Assembly: GCA_039808465.1 (NCBI GenBank)
Contig: JBDHTA010000013.1
Location: 1-40,346 of the forward strand
Direction: 5' to 3'
DNA from: Metarhizobium sp039808465
GTDB taxonomy: Bacteria; Pseudomonadota; Alphaproteobacteria; Rhizobiales; Rhizobiaceae
Length of the DNA stretch: 40,346 bases
Shown: positions 17,474 to 26,174 of the stretch, in pieces
Numbering within the stretch: the first letter of the stretch is position 1
Layout: every line of letters begins with the position of its first letter
Notes under the pieces: generated by a model
The model's database searches: none
Told to the model about the DNA's origin: nothing
The model's input: the letters and a program-made list of their open reading frames with translations, nothing else
Position numbers and translations under genes: made by a program

Positions 17474-18445
17474 ATGGAAAAACGCGCGCTCGGACAGACG
17501 GGATTGAGCATCGCGCCGCTGGTTTTCGGCGGCAATGTCTTCGGCTGGACCATCGACGAGGCAACCAGCTTCGCGGTGCTGGACGCCTTTGTCGACCACG
17601 GCTTCAACGCCATCGACACGGCCGACGTCTATTCCTCCTGGGCGCCGGGCAACAAGGGCGGCGAATCCGAAACCATCATCGGCAAATGGCTGAAAGCCCG
17701 TCCCGGCCTGCGCGACAAGGTGGTGATCTTCACCAAGGTCGGTTCGGATCTCGGCTTTCCCGGCCAGAAGGGCCTGTCGGAGCGCTGGATCGCGCAGGCG
17801 GTGGAAGGCTCGCTGTCACGCCTCGGCGTCGATGCCATCGACCTCTACTTCTCCCATTGGCCGGATGCCTCCACCCCCTATGCGGAAACGCTCGGCGCCT
17901 ATGAAAAGCTGCTGAAGGCGGGCAAGATCAAGGCGGTCGGCGCCTCGAACCTCGATGCGGCGCAACTGGCCGAAGCGCTGAAGGTGTCGTCCGATACCGG
18001 CCTGCCCCGCTATCAGGCGCTGCAACCCGAATACAATCTCTACGACCGCGACGGTTTCGACGGCCCGTTGCGCGATCTCTGCATCGCCGAAGGGCTAGGC
18101 GTCGTCACCTATTACAGCCTCGCCTCCGGCTTCCTCTCCGGCAAATACCGCTCCCATGACGATCTCGGCAAATCCCCGCGCGGCGAGGACGCCGCCAAAT
18201 ATCTGACGAGGCGCGGCGAGGCGATCCTTGCGGCGCTGGATGACATCGGGGCCGCCCATTCCGCCAGCCCCGCCGAAGTCGCGCTGGCCTGGCTGATGGC
18301 GCGGGAAGGCGTCACCGCGCCAATCGCCAGCGCCACCCGCATCGCCCATGTGGAAAGCTTCGCGCGCGCCGCCGCCCTTCGCCTCGGTTCGGCGGATATC
18401 GCAGCGCTCGATGCCGCCAGCGCGCCCGGACAGGGCGAATCATGA
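17474..18445 (+). CDS. Aldo/keto reductase
   Basis: A 323-residue NADPH-dependent aldo/keto reductase, a TIM barrel that reduces carbonyls or oxidises alcohols in the cytoplasm. The catalytic set is visible: Asp and Tyr in NAIDTADVYS, Lys in VVIFTKVG, and His in LYFSHWPD. The N-terminus MEKRALGQTGLSIAPLVFGG is typical of the YajO/Tas-like group. GGAGGAAC before the ATG at 17474 is a strong ribosome site. The stop overlaps the start of the next gene by four bases (ATGA), so the two are translationally coupled. Physiological substrate cannot be read from the sequence; no promoter that ties it to the amino-acid locus is evident. Confidence 0.93.
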   Translation: MEKRALGQTGLSIAPLVFGGNVFGWTIDEATSFAVLDAFVDHGFNAIDTADVYSSWAPGNKGGESETIIGKWLKARPGLRDKVVIFTKVGSDLGFPGQKGLSERWIAQAVEGSLSRLGVDAIDLYFSHWPDASTPYAETLGAYEKLLKAGKIKAVGASNLDAAQLAEALKVSSDTGLPRYQALQPEYNLYDRDGFDGPLRDLCIAEGLGVVTYYSLASGFLSGKYRSHDDLGKSPRGEDAAKYLTRRGEAILAALDDIGAAHSASPAEVALAWLMAREGVTAPIASATRIAHVESFARAAALRLGSADIAALDAASAPGQGES

Positions 18446-18909
18446 AGATCAACGACGCGGTCCGCACCGATATCGGCAATGCGGTCCTGTGCTGGCTGGC
18501 GACGACCGGCGCGGACGGCACGCCCAACGTCACGCCGAAGGAGATCTTCGCCAGCCATGGCGAAGACCGCATCGTCATCGCGGATATCGCCTCCTCCCAT
18601 AGCGTCGGCAATATCCGCGCCCATCCGAAAGTCTGCGTGAGCTTTGTCGATATCTTCCGCCAGCGCGGCTTCAAGATTACCGGTACGGCCGACATCATCG
18701 CGCCGGAGGACGCCGCCTTTCCCGAACTGGCTGAAGAACTGCTGCGGCTGGCCGGTCCGGATTTTCCGATCCGGCATGTGATCTGCATCGCCGTGGAGCG
18801 GATATCGCGCATCTGGGCTCCGAGCTATCACCTTTTTCCCGAGAGGACGGAGGCGGAGCGGATGCAGAGCGCCTATGAAACCTACGGGGTGAAGCCGTCA
18901 GGGCCTTGA
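18442..18909 (+). CDS. Pyridoxamine 5'-phosphate oxidase-fold FMN-binding protein
   Basis: A 155-residue protein of the split-barrel flavin-binding group. CWLATTGADGTPNVTPKE is the family's first strand pair, followed by IVIADIASSHSVGNIRAHPKVCVSF. Such proteins bind FMN (or F420/haem in some branches) and act as small oxidoreductases or in heavy-metal or stress responses; the true reaction of this one is unknown. The start overlaps the aldo/keto reductase stop (ATGA), so the two products probably work in the same process. It converges on macB with a 22-base gap. Confidence 0.85.
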   Translation: MKINDAVRTDIGNAVLCWLATTGADGTPNVTPKEIFASHGEDRIVIADIASSHSVGNIRAHPKVCVSFVDIFRQRGFKITGTADIIAPEDAAFPELAEELLRLAGPDFPIRHVICIAVERISRIWAPSYHLFPERTEAERMQSAYETYGVKPSGP

Positions 18910-18925
18910 GCCGCCCATCCCGTTT

Positions 18926-18941
18926 CGCGGATCAATCCGCG
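18926..18941. terminator. Hairpin at the macB stop, possible bidirectional terminator
   Basis: CGCGGAT-CA-ATCCGCG is a perfect inverted repeat between the convergent oxidase-fold gene and macB, covering the macB stop codon. The stem is about six usable base pairs with a small loop, and no T-run is seen on either side. Function as terminator is suggested by position only. Confidence 0.3.
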
Positions 18942-20869
18942 CTAAGCGCCACGGCCGGTTGCAGATGCGCGGCGTTGCGGGCGGGCAGATAGCCGAAGAC
19001 GAGGCCGGTGAGGAAGGAGCAGGCGAAAGCCAGCGCCACCGGCCCGGCGGTGAAGCTGACCGGCAGGCCGAAAAGCTGCGCCGTCATCCCGACGCCGAGC
19101 CCCAGCACCACGCCGATCGCCCCGCCGATGGCCGAAACCACCAGCGCCTCGACGATGAACTGGAACAGGATATCGCGCTGGCGGGCGCCCGTTGCCATGC
19201 GCACGCCGATTTCGCGGGTGCGCTCGCGCACGCTGACCAGCATGATGTTCATCACCCCGATGCCGCCGACCAGCAGCGAGATCGCCGCCACCGAGCCGAG
19301 AAACACCTTCATCGTATTGGAGGTCTCGGTGAAGGCCTCGCGCACCGAGGACATGTTGGTGATCTGCGTATCCTGCTTCTTGTGGCGCTCGTCCAGCAGC
19401 GCCTGGATGGCGTCCTGCGTCGCATCGATGGCATTGGCATCGCGCACCTGCACGGTGATGGTGCGCACGTTGCGCTGGCCGAACAGGCGCATGCTGCCGG
19501 TCGTCAGCGGCACGAGGATCGTGTCGTCCTGATCGTTGCCGCCAGCGCTGGCGCCCATCTCGCTCATCACGCCGATGATCTGGAAGGGGATCTTGTTGAC
19601 CAGCACATATTTGCCGAGCGGATTGCCGCCATCGGGAAACAGCGTCTTCGCCACCGTCTGACCGATCACCGCCACCGGGGCATAGCCCGCCATGTCCTCG
19701 GCATTGATGAATTCACCGGAGGCGACCGCCCAGGATTTTGCCAGCGGAAACTGCGGCACGGTGCCGTTGGCGGACGTCTGGTAATCGATGTTGCCGTAGC
19801 GCAGCGTCACGCTGCTGGTCATTTCCGGCACGGCGAAGGCGACGTTCGGCAGCTCCAGAATGGCGTCGGCATCGGCGGGAATGAGCGTCACCGGGATCGA
19901 TCCCGAGCCCCGGAAATTCGCCATGCTGGGCCGCACCAGCAGCAGATCGGAGCCCATGGAGGAAATCCGCGCCAGCACCGAATCCTGCGCGCCGGTGCCG
20001 ATGGCGAGCATCGCCACCACCGAACCGACGCCGATGACGATGCCGAGCAGCGTCAGCACCGTGCGGAAGAAATTCGCCTTCAGCGCCCGCAGCGCCATGC
20101 GCACGGACTCACCGATATCGGCAATCGCGGCACTTCCCTCGCCTTCCACCGGCGCGGGCGCGGGCGTCGCGGGGGCGGCATGCGGCTTGCGGTTGCGGTC
20201 GGACACGATACGGCCGTCGCGGATTTCGATCAGCCGGTCGGCCTCCTCCGCCACCTCGCGCGAATGGGTGATGAGAATGACGGTGTGGCCCTCGGCATGC
20301 ATGCGCCGGAGCAGCGCCATCACCTCCTCGCCGCTCTGGCTGTCCAACGCGCCGGTCGGCTCGTCGGCAAGGATGACGCGGCCGCCGTTCATCAAAGCGC
20401 GGGCGATGGACACGCGCTGCTGCTGGCCGCCGGAAAGCTGGTTCGGGCGGTGATCGAAGCGCTCGCCGAGCTTCAGCGATTGCAGGAGCGATTCCGCCCG
20501 CTCCTGCCGCTCATGCGCGCCCATGCCTGCGTAGATGGCGGGCACCTCGACATTTTCGCGGGCGCTGGCCGTCGGAATGAGGTTGTAGCTCTGGAACACG
20601 AAGCCGAAGGTGCGCCGCCGCAGCGCCGCCAGCTCGTCATTGGAAAAATCGGCCACCGGCTCGCCGTCCAGCAGGTAATCGCCGCTGGTCGGCCGGTCGA
20701 GACAGCCGAGAATATTCATCAGCGTCGATTTGCCGGAGCCGGACTGGCCGATAAAGGCCACGAACTCGCCCGGCTGGATATCCAGCGTGATGCCATGCAG
20801 AACCTCGACGGAAAACCCGTCGTTGAAAAAGGTCTTGGTGACATTGCGAAGCGAAATCAGCGCGGTCAT
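18932..20869 (-). CDS. macB: MacB-type ABC exporter (ATPase fused to permease)
   Basis: A 645-residue type VII ABC transporter. The N-terminal ATPase has Walker A GQSGSGKST, signature LSGGQQQR, Walker B VILADEPTGALD and the H-loop LITHS, within about 1-235. A Pro/Ala linker leads to the first membrane helix (VLTLLGIVIGVGSVVAMLAIG), a large periplasmic domain (about 310-510), and three C-terminal helices with VSVRERTREIGVRMATGA, all typical of MacB. The ATG is at 20869; an open frame runs on upstream into the neighbouring gene but is not coding. It follows macA after 56 bases. With MacA and an outer-membrane channel (TolC) elsewhere it would export a macrolide, peptide or siderophore-like compound from the periplasm; substrate unknown. 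Confidence 0.95.
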   Translation of the reverse strand: MTALISLRNVTKTFFNDGFSVEVLHGITLDIQPGEFVAFIGQSGSGKSTLMNILGCLDRPTSGDYLLDGEPVADFSNDELAALRRRTFGFVFQSYNLIPTASARENVEVPAIYAGMGAHERQERAESLLQSLKLGERFDHRPNQLSGGQQQRVSIARALMNGGRVILADEPTGALDSQSGEEVMALLRRMHAEGHTVILITHSREVAEEADRLIEIRDGRIVSDRNRKPHAAPATPAPAPVEGEGSAAIADIGESVRMALRALKANFFRTVLTLLGIVIGVGSVVAMLAIGTGAQDSVLARISSMGSDLLLVRPSMANFRGSGSIPVTLIPADADAILELPNVAFAVPEMTSSVTLRYGNIDYQTSANGTVPQFPLAKSWAVASGEFINAEDMAGYAPVAVIGQTVAKTLFPDGGNPLGKYVLVNKIPFQIIGVMSEMGASAGGNDQDDTILVPLTTGSMRLFGQRNVRTITVQVRDANAIDATQDAIQALLDERHKKQDTQITNMSSVREAFTETSNTMKVFLGSVAAISLLVGGIGVMNIMLVSVRERTREIGVRMATGARQRDILFQFIVEALVVSAIGGAIGVVLGLGVGMTAQLFGLPVSFTAGPVALAFACSFLTGLVFGYLPARNAAHLQPAVALSAD

Positions 20870-20925
20870 GGCGTGATCTTCTTTGTTTGCGGGCAATCGC
20901 GGGCCGAAGGCCGGTTGCTCCTGTC

Positions 20926-22203
20926 TCAAAACATCGGCGGCATGCGCATGCCGCGCTGCGAACGGTTGCCGCGCTCGCCCGAACGCCCGGCGCCGCCGGA
21001 ATTGACGACGACGCGCTCGCCCTCTTCCAGCCCGCTGCGGATCTCGGTCGACACGCGGTTGCGGATGCCGGTTTCCACCATGCGGGTTTCCTGCGCGCCA
21101 GCCGCGGTGACCACCGTGACCTCCGCCTGCCGCTTGCCGCCCTCGCCGCGCTTCATCGACACCGCGCCGCTCGGCACCAGCAGCACGTCCCGGGCGGCAT
21201 TCTCCACGAAGAAGACCTGCGCGCTCATCGACATCATCAGCTCGCCATCGGCATTGGGCACGTCGAACAGGGCGTTGTAGAGCACCACGTTGTTTTCCGT
21301 GGTCGGCAGCGGCTGGATTTGCCTGAGCTTGCCGGTGAAGCGCTTGCCCGGCTGGCCGAGCAGGGTGAAATAGGCATCCATGCCCGGCTTCAGCTTGCCG
21401 ACATCGGCTTCCGAAACCTCGGCCTTCACCGTCATGGTCGAGAGATCGGCGATGGTGACGATGGTGGGCGCGGTCTGGTTGGCGTTCAGCGTCTGGCCTT
21501 CCTTGGCCGGATTGTCGGCGATGGTGCCCGCCATCGGCGCGTAGATCTTGGTATAGCCGAGATCGACCTCGTCGCCCCTCAGCGTCGCCTGCTGCTTGCG
21601 GATCTGCGCCTCGACGGCGCGGGAATCGGCTTCCGCCGCCGCGAGATCGGCAACCGCCTGATCCAGCGTCGATTGCGCCGCCGTGCGGCCCTGCACCAGA
21701 TCGCGCTGGCGCTGGAGGCTTGCCTGCTTGAGCACCACCTGCGCCTTCTTGGCGACGAGCTGGGCTTCGAGCGAGGAAAGCTCCGCCCGGTTGATCTCCA
21801 TGCGGTTCTCGATGGTGGCGGGGTCGATTTCGGCGATCAGGTCGCCGCGCTCCACCCGGTCGCCGATCTCCACATGCAGCGCCTTGAGCTGGCCGGAGAC
21901 CTGCGCGCCCGCATCGACGGACTTGACCGCCTCCAGCGTGCCGACGGCAGTGACGGCGTTCTCGATATCGCCGCGCGTCACCTCCTCGGTCAGCACGGCG
22001 TTCACCTGCTCCTGCGGCCCGTACAGCGTCCAGCCATACCAGCCCGCGCCGCCGAGCGCGGCCAGCACGGGCAGCCAGAGCCACAGGCGCGAGCGGCGCC
22101 TGCGGCGCGGGCGCTGCGGCGAGGCCGGGATCAGGGCCACTTTCGGCGCGGGCTCTCCCGGCGCCGGCGGCTCGTCTCTGGCGGGTCTGGCTTTCGTGGT
22201 CAT
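20926..22203 (-). CDS. macA: MacA-type periplasmic adaptor protein
   Basis: A 425-residue membrane-fusion protein. An N-terminal Arg-rich tail precedes one membrane anchor (LWLWLPVLAALGGAGWYGW, about 40-58). Then come a biotinyl-lipoyl half (VDAGAQVSGQLKALHVEIGD), a long coiled hairpin (about 125-215, ELSSLEAQLVAKKAQVVLKQ), the second lipoyl half (YTKIYAPMAGTIADN), and beta-barrel and membrane-proximal domains. The C-terminus is Gly/Arg-rich (SGERGNRSQRGMRMPPMF), common in this group. It links MacB to a TolC-type channel. It is the first gene of the pair, and TATAAT on the minus strand (complement of 22285-22290) may be its -10 box, though no good -35 is present. Confidence 0.93.
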   Translation of the reverse strand: MTTKARPARDEPPAPGEPAPKVALIPASPQRPRRRRRSRLWLWLPVLAALGGAGWYGWTLYGPQEQVNAVLTEEVTRGDIENAVTAVGTLEAVKSVDAGAQVSGQLKALHVEIGDRVERGDLIAEIDPATIENRMEINRAELSSLEAQLVAKKAQVVLKQASLQRQRDLVQGRTAAQSTLDQAVADLAAAEADSRAVEAQIRKQQATLRGDEVDLGYTKIYAPMAGTIADNPAKEGQTLNANQTAPTIVTIADLSTMTVKAEVSEADVGKLKPGMDAYFTLLGQPGKRFTGKLRQIQPLPTTENNVVLYNALFDVPNADGELMMSMSAQVFFVENAARDVLLVPSGAVSMKRGEGGKRQAEVTVVTAAGAQETRMVETGIRNRVSTEIRSGLEEGERVVVNSGGAGRSGERGNRSQRGMRMPPMF

Positions 22204-22316
22204 GGCAATTCGGCCTGTCGGATTTCCGGATCGTTTCCAGCGACAGATGGCACGTCAACCCGCGTGAGAGAAGCCTTTGGATTGATTATATTTTCGTAAT
22301 GTTTCCCAAATCCCCG

Positions 22317-23006
22317 TCAATTGGTGGAGTTGACGATGACTTCCTCGCCGAATTTACCGTTCTTCGGCTCCGGCTTGTAGGTGGAATTCTGGGCGCGCAT
22401 CACCCGGATAGGCCGGATTCCGGCGGCGAGCGCCGCCTTGATGTCGCCATCGGCATCGCCGTAATAGATCGTCAGCTTGTGGTCCTTCAGGAACTGCACC
22501 TTGTTGTCGGCCGACGCGGTGAAGACCACATCGTTCATCTTCTCGATGCCGAAAGCCGCCTTGATCGCGCCGGTCAGCGTTTCGCCGCCGGTGCCGCGGG
22601 TGCGACCGGTGATGAAGTAGATATCGTCGCCGCGCTTCACATGCATGTCGATCAGATGCCGCGCAACCTCCTTCGGAACCGAATACTGGTCGCAATTGTT
22701 GGTGTGAATATCCGTCCAGAAGGCATCCATTTTCAGGTAATCCTCGGACGCGGGCGAATATTTCATCTTGCCGTAATAGAAGCAGGGGCTGGAAAACAGC
22801 ACGGTGTCGTCGACGTCGAAACCGACGGCGGTGGGCGCCTGGCCTTCCAGCGAGGCGGCGATCTGGTCCACCGAGACCCAGTGCACCGGCTGCGTCGCCA
22901 GAAGCTCCGATGTGGTGACGCCCGGATTGAGATTCGGCAATCCGTCCGCCAGCGCGGACCCGGCGATAAACAGCGACGCAGCGACAGCCAGCACCGATTT
23001 CAGCAT
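22317..23006 (-). CDS. aphA: Class B (AphA-like) periplasmic acid phosphatase
   Basis: A 229-residue secreted non-specific acid phosphatase/phosphotransferase of the HAD superfamily (subfamily IIIB). The signal peptide is MLKSVLAVAASLFIAGSALA. The nucleophile motif is VGFDVDDTVLFSSP, then FITGRTRG (motif II Thr), Lys in the DNKVQFLKDH region, and YYGDADGD (motif IV). These match AphA, which releases phosphate from nucleotides and other organic phosphates and uses Mg2+. GGAGGAACATAC precedes the ATG at 23006, deciding the start. Length is close to the 237 residues of enterobacterial AphA. It is alone on its transcript between the two-component system and macA. It is not related to the C-x5-R phosphatases elsewhere in the window. 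Confidence 0.93.
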   Translation of the reverse strand: MLKSVLAVAASLFIAGSALADGLPNLNPGVTTSELLATQPVHWVSVDQIAASLEGQAPTAVGFDVDDTVLFSSPCFYYGKMKYSPASEDYLKMDAFWTDIHTNNCDQYSVPKEVARHLIDMHVKRGDDIYFITGRTRGTGGETLTGAIKAAFGIEKMNDVVFTASADNKVQFLKDHKLTIYYGDADGDIKAALAAGIRPIRVMRAQNSTYKPEPKNGKFGEEVIVNSTN

Positions 23007-23109
23007 GTATGTTCCTCCGTTCATGATCGCCGCGGCACAACCTTCGCATGTCCGGCGGCATGATTGTTTCACTCCCGGCAAGAGCGGTCAAGCCGGGAGG
23101 GCGCCCGGT

Positions 23110-23793
23110 TCAGATCAATCCCCGGCGGCTTGCTTCCAGCGCCGCCTCGGCGCGATTGGAAATCCCGAGCTTGCGATAGATCGACTTGATATGGGTCGAG
23201 CAGGTGTTGCGGGTGATGCCGAGAACGCCGCCGATATCGGTCGCGGTCAGGCCCTTGCCGAGAAAGCCGAGAATTTCCACCTCGCGCTGCGTCAATTGCT
23301 CGCTTTCGGCCAGCGCGGGCGGCGCGGCGGAGGGGGGCGCCGGTTTCGAGCGGAAATAGGCGAGGATGCGATGGGCGATCTGCGGGGAAATCGGCGGCTC
23401 TCCCCGCTCGATGCGCCGCAACTGCTCGATCAGGCTTTTCGATTGCACGCCCTTCAGCACATAGCCCCGCGCTCCCGCCGCCAGCGCGTCGAACAGGGTG
23501 GCGTCATCGTCGAAGATCGTCACCACCACCGGCAGCGTCGCGGGGCAGCGCAGCGAAAGGCGGCGGATCAGCGCGATGCCGTTGCCGTCCGGCAGGCCGA
23601 TATCGATCAGGGCGAGATCGATGACGAGGCCGCGCTCCTCGCATTCGTCGAGGATGCGCTCGGCGGCGAGCAGGCTGTCGGCGGCAAGCACCTTGCAGGT
23701 GTCGAAATGGCGGCGCAACGTATCGCAGATCCACAGCCGGGTTTCCCTGTTGTCCTCCACCACCAGAACCGTGCGGGCGCAGCTAGAGTCCAT
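23110..23793 (-). CDS. NarL/LuxR-family response regulator
   Basis: A 227-residue response regulator. The receiver domain (about 1-125) has the acidic pair in VVEDN, the phospho-acceptor Asp64 in ALIDIGLPDG, Thr92 and Lys114 in GYVLKG. The C-terminal DNA-binding domain (about 160-225) is a LuxR-type helix-turn-helix, LTQREVEILGFLGKGLTATD and THIKSIYRKLGISNRAEA. The ATG at 23793 overlaps the end of the histidine kinase gene by 11 bases, so kinase and regulator are translationally coupled and form a pair. The target genes are unknown; no repeat that would mark its sites is evident around its own promoter. Confidence 0.94.
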   Translation of the reverse strand: MDSSCARTVLVVEDNRETRLWICDTLRRHFDTCKVLAADSLLAAERILDECEERGLVIDLALIDIGLPDGNGIALIRRLSLRCPATLPVVVTIFDDDATLFDALAAGARGYVLKGVQSKSLIEQLRRIERGEPPISPQIAHRILAYFRSKPAPPSAAPPALAESEQLTQREVEILGFLGKGLTATDIGGVLGITRNTCSTHIKSIYRKLGISNRAEAALEASRRGLI

Positions 23794-26044
23794 CGGCGGG
23801 CTCCGCTTCGTTCGCCCGCAGCGGCAGGCGCAGCGTGACGGTGAAACGGCCGTCGGCCTCCACCGCCTCGATGCCGCCATGCAGGCGCGCCGCCCGCGTC
23901 TTCATGTTGCCGGTTCCGTGGTGACGCAGGCCCCGCTCGCCCTCGTCAGCCCCGGCGGGCACGGGCGCGGCCAAGCGGTTGCCGAGCGAATGAACCACCG
24001 TGTCCCCTTCCAGCCGCGTCTCGATTTCGATGAGGCCGGGCTCCCCATGCTTGAGGGCGTTGGAGAGCGCCTCGCGATGCAGGGCGCTGAAATTGCGGTG
24101 AAAGGCATAGGGCAGCGCCACATCGCACTCGTCCGCGCCGCCGAGCGGCCATTGCAGGGTGAAGCCGTGCAGCTCGGCGCGGTTGCGGCTGGCATGGCGC
24201 AGATGGCCGATGAATTGCGACAGCAGCAATTCGCGCCCCGCCAGCCCGCTGGCGATCTGGCGAATGTCGGCCAGCGCGTCCGTGATGGTTTCGCGCCGCT
24301 GCCCCTCTTCCCGCGCATGCAGGCCGGAAAGCAGCGTGGCCGCCACGTCGTCATGCAGGTCCATGGCGATGCGGCGGCGCTCTTCGCTGACGCCGCGCTC
24401 ATAGGAGGCGCGATCGGTTTCGGCCGAATGCACGAGATCCGCCAGTTGTTCGACAAGGGCGATATCGCGCATGTCGAACAGGCGCTTGCCGCCGCCCGCC
24501 AGCCTGAGTTTCAGGCCCCGCGACCAGTCATAGGCCGGGATCGCCATGCCGATGCCGTCTTCCAGCAATTGCGGGCGCGTGACCGACGGAGCGGGATCGA
24601 TCTCGCAATGCAGCGGATTGAAGTGGTTTTCCACGGTCTCGATCCAGCTTCGCTCCTTGCCTTCCGCCGACGGCTGGAAGGCGATGCCCACGGTTTCCCG
24701 GTAGAGCCCGGCGAGTTCCGGCCGCCGCCGCTCCGAAAGCAGCCGGTCGAACACATATTCGCGGCAGGCGAGATAGAGCAGGCCGATGGCAAGAACCGCG
24801 ATGCCCAACGAATTGGCGGGCGACAGGCTGAGCGCCAGCGCGATGCCGAGATCGAGAACCAGCACGCCGACGATGATGACGGTATAGAGCATCAGCCGGT
24901 AGGCCCAGCGCCCGAGATCGAACAGCCGGTAGCGCAGAAGCCCGACGGCGATGGCGGCATAGATGGCGGCCAGCGGAATGAAGGCGGCGCCCTGCGAGGT
25001 CGCCGCTTCCTGGCCGAGCAGCAGCGGCACGGTGATCAGCAGCACGAAGGAGCCCGCCCCCAGCACGACGGACATGCCGATCCACAGCATGATGGCGCGG
25101 TTGGCGGGGTCGGCGCGGGTGGCGCGGTATTGCAGGGCGACGAAGACGAGAATGCCGATCAGCAGGCCGAGGACGCCGATATGCGGCGACACGAATTCGA
25201 TGGGAACGGCCTGCGTCCTGAACAGGACGAAAAGAACGAGGCTGAGCGCGCCAACCGGCCAGAGCGAGCGCGGGCGCGCAAGGCGCACGGGATACATGGC
25301 GAAGAGATGAATGGCGGCGACGCCGAACAGGAAAGTGCAGAATTGATTGAGCGCCGAAAGCGTTTCGAACAGGCGCGGCTCCAGCGCCAGATCACGCGTG
25401 CTGTAGATGGCGGCGGTGAGCGCCGCCCCCGCCGCGCCCGCACCGGACACCGCGAAGGCCGCGGAAGGGCCGTCACGCGGACGCAGCGTCATCAGGAAGG
25501 CGGCGACCGCCAGCATGCAGATGGCCGAGCCGAGCTGGATCCAGAAGCCGGACGGCAGGGTCGCGACCGGCCGCGAGGGGCGCACGGGCACATGCATGGT
25601 GGTGAGCGAGGCCGCATCCGCCTCGGCCACGACGAGCCCGGCATGCTCTCCGGACAGAAGCCCGGCCAGCCAGCCCTGCCGTTGCATGAAGCGGTTGAAG
25701 ATGGCGTAGGAGCCGAGCATGTCCGGCTCCTCGACGAAATCCGTCTCCTCGGCCAGCAGCACATCGGCCGGGCGTTGCCGCGCCAGATCCGCCAGCTCCG
25801 CGCGCGACAGGACGGCAGGCGGAGGCTCGCCCGCGCCGGGCCGGAAAAGCCCGGCAACCGGCACCGCCCGTCCCTCCAGAACCGCCATGCGGCTGCCATC
25901 GGGCGCCTCACGCGATTGCGGGCCAAGGCCGATCAGCAGCGACGGCCTGCTGACCGCGACCGCGATGGTTGCGAAAACCGCAACGGCAATCAAAGTCAAA
26001 AAAAGCGCCAGTCGAGAGAATGGCGAAAGTTTTCCCGTCGTCAT
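23783..26044 (-). CDS. Membrane histidine kinase of the NarL/DegS (HisKA_3) class
   Basis: A 753-residue sensor kinase. One membrane helix (about 10-30) is followed by a periplasmic region of about 130 residues, then seven to eight more helices (about 170-420), a GAF-like stretch (about 440-530) and the kinase core. The phosphorylation site is in RRIAMDLHDDVAATLLSGLH (His564), the HisKA_3 motif. The ATPase has the N-box HREALSNALKHGE and a G-box GLRHHGTGNMKTRAARLHG. The periplasmic part plus multi-helix domain resembles ComP-type sensors that detect peptides or lipophilic ligands; this likeness is structural only. It is co-transcribed with the overlapping response-regulator gene. Confidence 0.92.
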   Translation of the reverse strand: MTTGKLSPFSRLALFLTLIAVAVFATIAVAVSRPSLLIGLGPQSREAPDGSRMAVLEGRAVPVAGLFRPGAGEPPPAVLSRAELADLARQRPADVLLAEETDFVEEPDMLGSYAIFNRFMQRQGWLAGLLSGEHAGLVVAEADAASLTTMHVPVRPSRPVATLPSGFWIQLGSAICMLAVAAFLMTLRPRDGPSAAFAVSGAGAAGAALTAAIYSTRDLALEPRLFETLSALNQFCTFLFGVAAIHLFAMYPVRLARPRSLWPVGALSLVLFVLFRTQAVPIEFVSPHIGVLGLLIGILVFVALQYRATRADPANRAIMLWIGMSVVLGAGSFVLLITVPLLLGQEAATSQGAAFIPLAAIYAAIAVGLLRYRLFDLGRWAYRLMLYTVIIVGVLVLDLGIALALSLSPANSLGIAVLAIGLLYLACREYVFDRLLSERRRPELAGLYRETVGIAFQPSAEGKERSWIETVENHFNPLHCEIDPAPSVTRPQLLEDGIGMAIPAYDWSRGLKLRLAGGGKRLFDMRDIALVEQLADLVHSAETDRASYERGVSEERRRIAMDLHDDVAATLLSGLHAREEGQRRETITDALADIRQIASGLAGRELLLSQFIGHLRHASRNRAELHGFTLQWPLGGADECDVALPYAFHRNFSALHREALSNALKHGEPGLIEIETRLEGDTVVHSLGNRLAAPVPAGADEGERGLRHHGTGNMKTRAARLHGGIEAVEADGRFTVTLRLPLRANEAEPADGL

Positions 26045-26174
26045 TCCGAAATCGCGCCTATCCGGTTCCTCCCACGCGATAGTAAGCTATTCGCATCATC
26101 GGGATTTTACAATAAAAACCTTATGAAATTCATTACGTTGTAGGACAGCCCAAATAGAAGCCGCCATCGCTTTC

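Noticed and set aside
18932..22258. A single 1108-residue leftward open frame through macB and over macA
   Set aside because: Only the part from 20869 down matches MacB. The upstream part is low-complexity, lacks family features and is antisense-frame shadow of the real macA frame (20926-22203).
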